Shown: one piece after another, positions 58,244 to 64,000 of the stretch
Layout: every line of letters begins with the position of its first letter
How positions within the stretch are numbered: position 1 is the first letter of the stretch
Notes under the pieces: generated by a model
Told to the model about the DNA's origin: nothing
The model's input: only the letters and a program-made list of their open reading frames with translations
The model's database searches: none
Made by a program: the position numbers and the translations under genes
DNA from: Delphinapterus leucas
Taxonomy: Eukaryota > Chordata > Mammalia > Artiodactyla > Monodontidae
Assembly (NCBI RefSeq): GCF_002288925.2
Contig: NW_022098076.1
Span: 90,132,182-90,196,181, forward strand
Reading direction: 5' to 3'
Length of the DNA stretch: 64,000 nt

Positions 58244-61232
58244 AGGGCAAGTGGAGAGAATGGCTGAGTGTCTTGTTGGGGCCTGTCCTGGGGTGAGAAT
58301 TGAAGACAGGGCCGTCATCTCTGTCTTTGCTGGAATAGAGTCTACTGTCTACGTTTCTTGAACCTCTAAGTTTACCTACGGAGGTTTCCAGACTTCCTCA
58401 GGTAGGATTAACTCTGTAGCTACATCGTCAGCCGAGATTGTAAGCTGTGACTAAAACAGCTACTAAGTGATGCGTGAGGGCGCCCTCAGTGCTGCTCTCA
58501 CTGGACCGTACTCATGCTTGGAGTCTCTGGAAGACAACAGAGTCTTCTCAGCACTGCTTTTTACAGCTCTTTGGTTCTCGGAGATTTCCCCCAAACTTCG
58601 GCTAATAAAAGCACTGATGTGTCTGGAAACAAACGAGAAAATCAGGGAATTAGGCATGTTCTACACTCCAGAGCTTTGGGCTAACTTGGTCCACATACAC
58701 TAAGTCCCGTGTTTCCTTTTGGGGGCCATGGGGACTGATGGGCCCCCTGGTGACTGGCGGCTCCCTCTTTGGGTGAAGGACCACACCCCTCTCCTGTCAG
58801 GAAAGCTGGTCTTTGTGCAGAAGACTGGGGCTTCCAGAGAGGTAGAACCTGGAGCTGGGGAGGTGGAAAGGGGCCAGCTGGTCCTGTTCACCTAATCCCC
58901 CCCACCCTGGACCTCATCGGCATGACTGTTCACGGCCAGAGTTGTGAACACCGAGCGGGTAGAGCGCTCCAGGTGTGCACTTGTACCTGCCCATGGCCCA
59001 TCCAGGAACCTGCCAGGGTCCATTTGAGGGAATAGAGCTCAGCTTCAGGGCCGTTGGGCTGTAAACAGAAGCTCTGTACCCAGGAGCCTGCTGGAGTAGA
59101 CAAGAGAAAAGCCCAGTGGCTCCCTAGGCCCTTGCCCCAAGTGCTGAGCGGCCCGGCGCCTAAAGCCGCAGTGAATGAGGATGTGCAAAAGGACTGAGAG
59201 GGGAAACATACTTTTCTCTTCAGAAAGACCTGGTGGCGGTCGGCTCTGGTTCCGCAGAGTGTACAGTCACACCCTGTGTCTGGGAGATGGGCTTTAGCGT
59301 GAGCAGTAACGTGGATGCCAGAGGCCAAGGCCGTTAGCTGCACGGAGATGCTCTTTGCAGGGAGACCCCGTGGCCTCGCCAGCCCCCAGCCACTTCTTGC
59401 CCTTCCTGAAGGGCCTGCAGATGGACCCGTGCAGGGGTCAGAGGCCCAGCAGTGTGGGCCCCTGGTCGGGATGTAGGGTAGATAGAAAGTTCCATCCCCC
59501 AGCCTAGACACGGGGGCTTTGGGGTTTATAAAGGAAAGGAGACATCCAAGTTTTTAGGCTGGTATAGTGACTTGAAAACAAAAAAGAATACAATAAATGC
59601 ATACTATTCTCACCGTAGAACAAAGTGGAAAGCTTAGAGAAGTCAGAAAAAGCAGACAAAAACCATGAACCCACTTCGGAGAGGCCACCTCTGCAATGTT
59701 TCACCTGCCCCGGGCCTTTTCAGTGCCTCCGCCCCCTTAATACAACGAGGTTCCCACCTGCTCTGTCTTGACAGTCTTTGGGGTACTGCGAGCCATGTGA
59801 TGATACCCCGAGGTCCTTGGACCCGAGAGCTGCGTGGTGGACGCATCCAAAATCCACGTGATGGGTGGACAGCGGCCTCTGAGTCCTGAACATTCTCCCC
59901 CATCCCCGCATTTTCTCATCTTCTCAGGATCTAAACCTTTTGTCACATTTGAATATATTTCCTCGGCCGTTGCTGCCTTTTTCGTGGCGTGCATCGATTT
60001 CACTGGAGTTTTTGCTTTTGCCTTTGTGGTTTCATACGTTGCTTGTGCGCTTAGGTCTGTCTCTACCTCAAGAGTTAACTGTACACCTGCCGGATTTTCT
60101 CTTTGCTTCTGGTTGATTTCCTTCCGTGCCTCCCTCTCCCTCCCTCTGGGCTTTCGGCACATCCGGAATTCATTTAATCATGGGAGTCCCAAGGGGAAAC
60201 GATGTTCTGAAGACCGGCCAGCTGCCCCGGCATCTCAGGGGGTAATTCTTGCCCTCTGGTGATGCTCCTTGTAATTGCATGTGAATCATTTACGCAGCCG
60301 AGGGTCTGTTCTGGGCTGTCTGTTCCGGCAAGGACAGTGATTTAGGGAAGGTATCCAGGATGAAATTTCCTCCTGTTTCACAGTCTGGCCAGGTGCAGGG
60401 TTCCTGTAAAGCTCGGAACAGCTCTGTTACTGCCGTCCAGAACATCGGGGTGGCGGGGGGCTGCCATGCGGTGGTGGTACCTTCAATTCCACCATCCATC
60501 AGCATCCTTGTTTAAGGAATCTGTCACAGACATGGCCTCCATGGTTACTTGTTAGTAACCACCTCCTAAATGACCAGCAAGTGGGGAGGAAACCCCACTG
60601 CTGGGAAGGCATCAGGAATACATCTTTTGGGTTCAGCTGATAAGATTATTCTGTTGAGCCAACACTGCCCGTCTCTGCAGCAGAAGTAACAGCAGGTGAG
60701 GGAAGACGGTGCAGCATGGGGGAGACACAAGCAGAAAAGAGCCCTTGTGGCAGGCTGGGCTCCCAGAAGCCAACGGTGACACAGGTCACCATGCAGGTTT
60801 ACTGTGACGCCCTCTTGGGGTCGGCCCCCTTGGAAGAGACTGGGGGCTGGGGGCAGAGGGAAGCCCTTGGAGACCCCTCAGACACTCCGGCCCTGGGACT
60901 GCACTTCCCACTCGTCCGGGTTGGGAGAGGGGTGGCAGGCATCCTTTCACCCCTTCGTAGCCGCCCCAGGGCGGGGCCGTGATCTGGGGGGAGGAGTGCC
61001 TCTTTCCAGGAGGCAGTTCTGGGAAGCCGGCCACGCTCGCAGCAGCCGGGGTGCAAAGGGGTCCCGGTGCCCCATCCCAGCCATCCACCGCCGTCCTCAC
61101 CTTCCCGATAAATGCAGTTTAGAACATAATCTGCTCTTGGTGTGGAAGAGTCTTGGAGGGAAGAGGTGGAAATGAGTTCTTCAGCTGAACGAGACTCTAA
61201 ATCTTAGTCACGTTTCCCCTTTTGTCTGGTAG
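58244..61232. other. Mostly unique sequence; putative first intron
   Basis: Contains the paired open frames at 59737-60262 (listed), a 14-bp palindrome at 58475-58488, and a possible plus-oriented LINE trace near 59585-59660. No exon recognised with confidence. Confidence 0.4.
59737..60262. other. Overlapping open frames on both strands, unidentified
   Basis: The minus strand has a Lys/Glu/Thr-rich frame (60162 to 59737, about 141 codons, containing KAKAKTPVKSMHATKKA). The plus strand has a frame (59834-60262, 142 codons) with a hydrophobic stretch, AVAAFFVACIDFTGVFAFAF, at about residues 46-65. A strong plus-strand acceptor, ttttctcatcttctcag, ends at 59,927 within the plus frame. At most one strand can be meaningful, and both may be chance or an unrecognised repeat. 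I recognise neither product. Confidence 0.25.
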
Positions 61233-61302
61233 CATCTTCCTCCTCTGGACAGAAGGCCGGGCCGTGGGACTGGTCCTCTGACGTCGCTGGGCCCGGTTGC
61301 AG
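61233..61302 (+). other. Candidate internal exon (70 bp)
   Basis: Acceptor 'cccttttgtctggtag' ends at 61,232 and the donor ttgcag/gtgagt follows 61,302, both close to consensus. Two of the three frames are open: one reads HLPPLDRRPGRGTGPLTSLG, the other SSSSGQKAGPWDWSSDVAGP. It may be a coding or 5' UTR exon of the gene starting at the CpG island, or an alternative first-exon region. No protein family recognised. Confidence 0.35.
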
Positions 61303-62371
61303 GTGAGTGCTGCAGACAAGGCATCTGAGAAGCGGCCGGACCGGGGCCTGCCGCATGGAGGCGGTTGTGTCGTGACCGAGAGGCACAGACCCGTGTTGGG
61401 AGATGGGCCCCGTGTGCCCACAGAGCCTCGGGAGGGAGGGGTCGCTTCCCCATGACCCTTCTCGGCCCTTCCCAGCTCTGCAGCCCTGTCTTCACATCCT
61501 CGTCAGCTGTCCGTGTCCCCACGTGGGAAGGTCAGATGTCGCCGGTGTGCCTGGCACCGGCGAGTTCCCAGAACAGCCCCTGGTTTCTGTTTACCTCCGC
61601 GACGTTCCTCTCTGTGGCCACCGGTGGAACGTTCTCGCTCTCCCCAGAAACCAGCCGGGCAGCTTGTCCTCCTCCCGGAACAGCCTGGGGACGGAGGAGC
61701 CCAGGTCGGCTGTCCTGTGTGTTTACACAAAGGAGTTATTCTTAAAAGCTAAGAGGTTCTGAGTTTCCCGAACAATGGCCACCAGTGACGAGGTGCGACG
61801 CGTTTGGCTGTGTGGGTCTGGGAGAGGTTAGTCCTGGGAAGGAGTGCGATGGCAGAAAATGTTAACAGGAAGCATTAGCCCGTGTTCAGGAGTAAGAATG
61901 GGAGGCATCCGGCAACTCCCAGCAGAAGGGAGCGTAAAGGGTGGCCGGGTAGAACGTTCGCGGATACACTCTCGGCCGTTTTTGGTCTTTATTCCTGCGG
62001 CTGGCAATACTAGTAGGAAAAGCCGTCTTCTGTGAAATCAGTTGAGTAAGATCATCTACATGATACAGTGCAGACTTCATGAGTTTAAAAAAAAATGAGA
62101 CTTTCCTCTCCAGGTGAAAGGAGTGGGTGTAAATTAACGGGGTCATTTGCAGACCCGGGGTGAAGAGGGGAGTTGAGACGGAACAGCTCAGAGGCTGCTT
62201 CCTTTCAGGGTCAGGTCTGAATAATAAAAGCCGTTCCAAATAAAGTGCTTGAATTAGTGAAGGTTATTCTTTACGTCCTGGGCGCCTTCTGTTCACCTGG
62301 GGGAAGATGATTGGCTTTGGTTCAACTTTCTTCCCTCCCCACCTTTTATATCACATTTCTTTGTTTTCCAG
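61303..62371 (+). other. Putative intron between two exon candidates
   Basis: GC-rich, without recognised repeats. Frames of 75-126 codons on both strands have no known domains. Confidence 0.3.
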
Positions 62372-62444
62372 TATCAGCCTGTGCTCTAGGACCGAAAGAA
62401 TGTTTGGGGACATTTGCAGGTTATGACCCGGGGGACTTTTAACG
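62372..62444 (+). other. Candidate exon with translation start (73 bp)
   Basis: A strong acceptor (tttctttgttttccag, ending 62,371) and a strong donor (aacg/gtgagt, after 62,444) bound 73 bp. All three frames contain a stop, so it is not an internal coding exon. It would suit the exon where translation begins: ATG at 62,423 (G at -3, A at +4) gives MTRGTFN and leaves one base for the next exon. An upstream ATG at 62,400 opens an 8-codon frame whose TGA overlaps the later ATG as ATGA. The gene is not identified. Confidence 0.4.
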
Positions 62445-63506
62445 GTGAGTGAGGAATTCAGGAGTGTTCTTGTCCCAGGGCTAATCCTCACCCCGCGGAG
62501 GTCTTAGGGACTTAAAATATTTCTGCCCAGGAAGCAGCCATCAGCAAGCCCGGGAGGCTGTGGTCTGTTTGGGTTGCAGTGAAACCCAGTGAAAGGCATC
62601 CACATTCCTCACATTCTTTCGGACTGGCATGGGCCTGAACGCTGGGGTTTCTGAAGTCCAGCAAGCAAGTATGCAGCTGGGTTCTTTTCTGTAGATAAAC
62701 GTGATAGATGCCAGCGGTGGTGCGGCAGGGCTCCCTGCCTGACCCCCACAGGATCCCACCTCTGCGTTTGCATTGGGGGTCTGGTGCAGACCCCCTCCTG
62801 AGCAAAGCAGAAAAGGAGGTCAGTGGGGCCCCACCTGGGACCCCTCTCTGGCTCTGGCACTCCCCTGGGTGTCATGTATGTGGTTTGCTTTTTCCGGCCC
62901 TGAGCCAGGGTACCCGGGGCAGCAGGACCTCTGGGAAGAGGAAACAGGAGGTTGAGATGGACAGCCTTCCATCTCAAGATGAGCTGAAGCAGTGCCGGCT
63001 GTTCTCATCTTGTCCTTAGGGGTTCCTGGGAGGCTGGAGGATCACCTCTGCTTGCCTTGGAGATGACAGATGGGCCCTGTGCGGAATTTAGGGGAGTGGG
63101 CCTGTGTCTCCCAGCGTTTAAAGAGACCACCCGCTGGCTGTGACCAAAATGGGATCTTGACATCTGGCCAATTTGTGTGGCTTTTTTTCCTCCAGAAACA
63201 TAAATGCAGTGTTTCCTCTTTGCTTCTTAACATTCAAGATCTGATTTATCTCAAGTTCATTGTGAGGCAGAGCTTCCCAGGGTTTTGCTGGTGCCTAATT
63301 TTGTGATTTGAATGTAATTCCCCCTCTGTTATCACTGTCAGGAATAGTTTATTGAAGGGCCGGTGGAAGCTGCTATTCAAGGTGATGGACCAGGTGAGGG
63401 AGCAGGAAAGATGCCTGGCTCCAGTTCCCTTCACTTTAAGACCCCTGTGAAGGACCAGTGTAACCGGCAAGTAACAGCTTGGCCCGACAGCTCCTTGCGC
63501 GGTGGC

Positions 63507-63520
63507 GGGGGGGGGGGGGG
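63507..63520 (+). repeat. G14 homopolymer
   Basis: Fourteen guanines in a row. Confidence 0.95.
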
Positions 63521-63639
63521 TGCCAGCCAAGGAGGAGCTCTGTGGGGAGACGGAGGTCAAGGCTGGTTCCCGTGATCCTGCCAGTGGCCGTGGAAGCGGG
63601 AGCTCCAGCCTCCGCTCACCCTCCTCTGTCGTATCTCCT

Positions 63640-63750
63640 CCAGCCCAGGAACACTCCATATGTCCTGCCCATTTTACAGACAAGAAGTGAGGCTCAGAGA
63701 GTGCCTCATTCAAGTTCAAGTTCAGAGAGTTATTAATAAGCCTGTGTGTG
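63640..63750 (-). mobile_element. MIR SINE fragment
   Basis: 'tgcccattttacagacaaga' then 'agtgaggctcagagagtgcc' is the reversed MIR core. Confidence 0.72.
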
Positions 63751-64000
63751 TGCCCCAAGCCATACTTCCTTGTTGGGAGGACACATGAGCTACGTGGGCC
63801 AGTATCCCCGAGTCCCACTCCGGCCGGTAGCTGTCAACTGTGAGTCAGAAACGTGAGCCACGTAGGTAATTTTTAGAGTAAAAATAAACAGATGGAATTA
63901 AAGTTTTTCTCTTAGAACGGTACATTTCCTTCGAACAGGATACAGTTAGGAAGTAAGCTGGCTGATCTCAAAGGCTGGTGCTGTCCAGCTGCCTGGACTT

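Larger units (their letters stand above)
62445..64000. other. Mostly unique sequence; putative second intron
   Basis: Holds a G14 run (63507-63520) and a MIR fragment (63640-63750). The 190-codon minus frame at 63246-63818 has no recognisable domain and runs across the MIR, so I do not call it a gene. Confidence 0.4.

Noticed and set aside
63246..63818. 190-codon minus-strand frame
   Set aside because: Runs through a MIR fragment and a G14 run, with no recognisable protein content and no splice support.
1..64000. Search for tRNA, rRNA, snRNA, CRISPR arrays, operons or phage-like systems
   Set aside because: Only SINE tRNA-like heads were seen. No cloverleaf gene, spaced direct-repeat array or gene cluster was found; the window is ordinary mammalian noncoding DNA around one promoter.

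Overview
This is vertebrate nuclear DNA from a cetacean, most likely a toothed whale or dolphin. The main clue is nine close copies of a tRNA-derived SINE (head 'ggcttccctggtggcgcag', tail 'gtgagaggcccgcgtaccgc' plus poly-A), the pattern I know from cetacean CHR-type SINEs. Older relatives and artiodactyl/cetacean-type L1 3' ends occur beside them. L2, MIR, MaLR LTR, MER20 and pogo-like DNA-transposon fossils are the usual placental background. There are no bacterial-style genes or operons, CRISPR arrays or phage modules. Most open frames are chance frames or SINE translations.

Layout. Positions 1-22,000 are AT-rich and look intergenic: a decayed L1 ORF2 relic interrupted by three SINEs (1-2,697), then L1 3' ends, L2, MIR and MaLR LTR remnants. 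One spliced-looking open segment lies on the minus strand at 14,211-14,530. Positions 22,050-23,830 form a strong CpG island with many GC boxes and a good splice donor at 22,960/22,961. It is the only clear promoter, and its base skew suggests rightward transcription. Positions 24,000-64,000 are more GC-rich and look like a long first intron plus the start of a second exon group. Repeats make up roughly a third of this part by eye. Two short segments with strong splice signals on both sides sit near the right end (61,233-61,302 and 62,372-62,444). The second carries a possible start codon seven codons before its donor.

How it may work together: the simplest model is a plus-strand gene with a noncoding first exon in the CpG island, a ~40 kb first intron, and a translation start in an exon near 62.4 kb, with the coding body beyond the window. 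The gene cannot be named from this sequence, and the model is inference. No complete protein-coding gene, RNA gene or novel molecular system can be demonstrated here. Family names for old repeats are from memory of consensus sequences and were not checked by a search.
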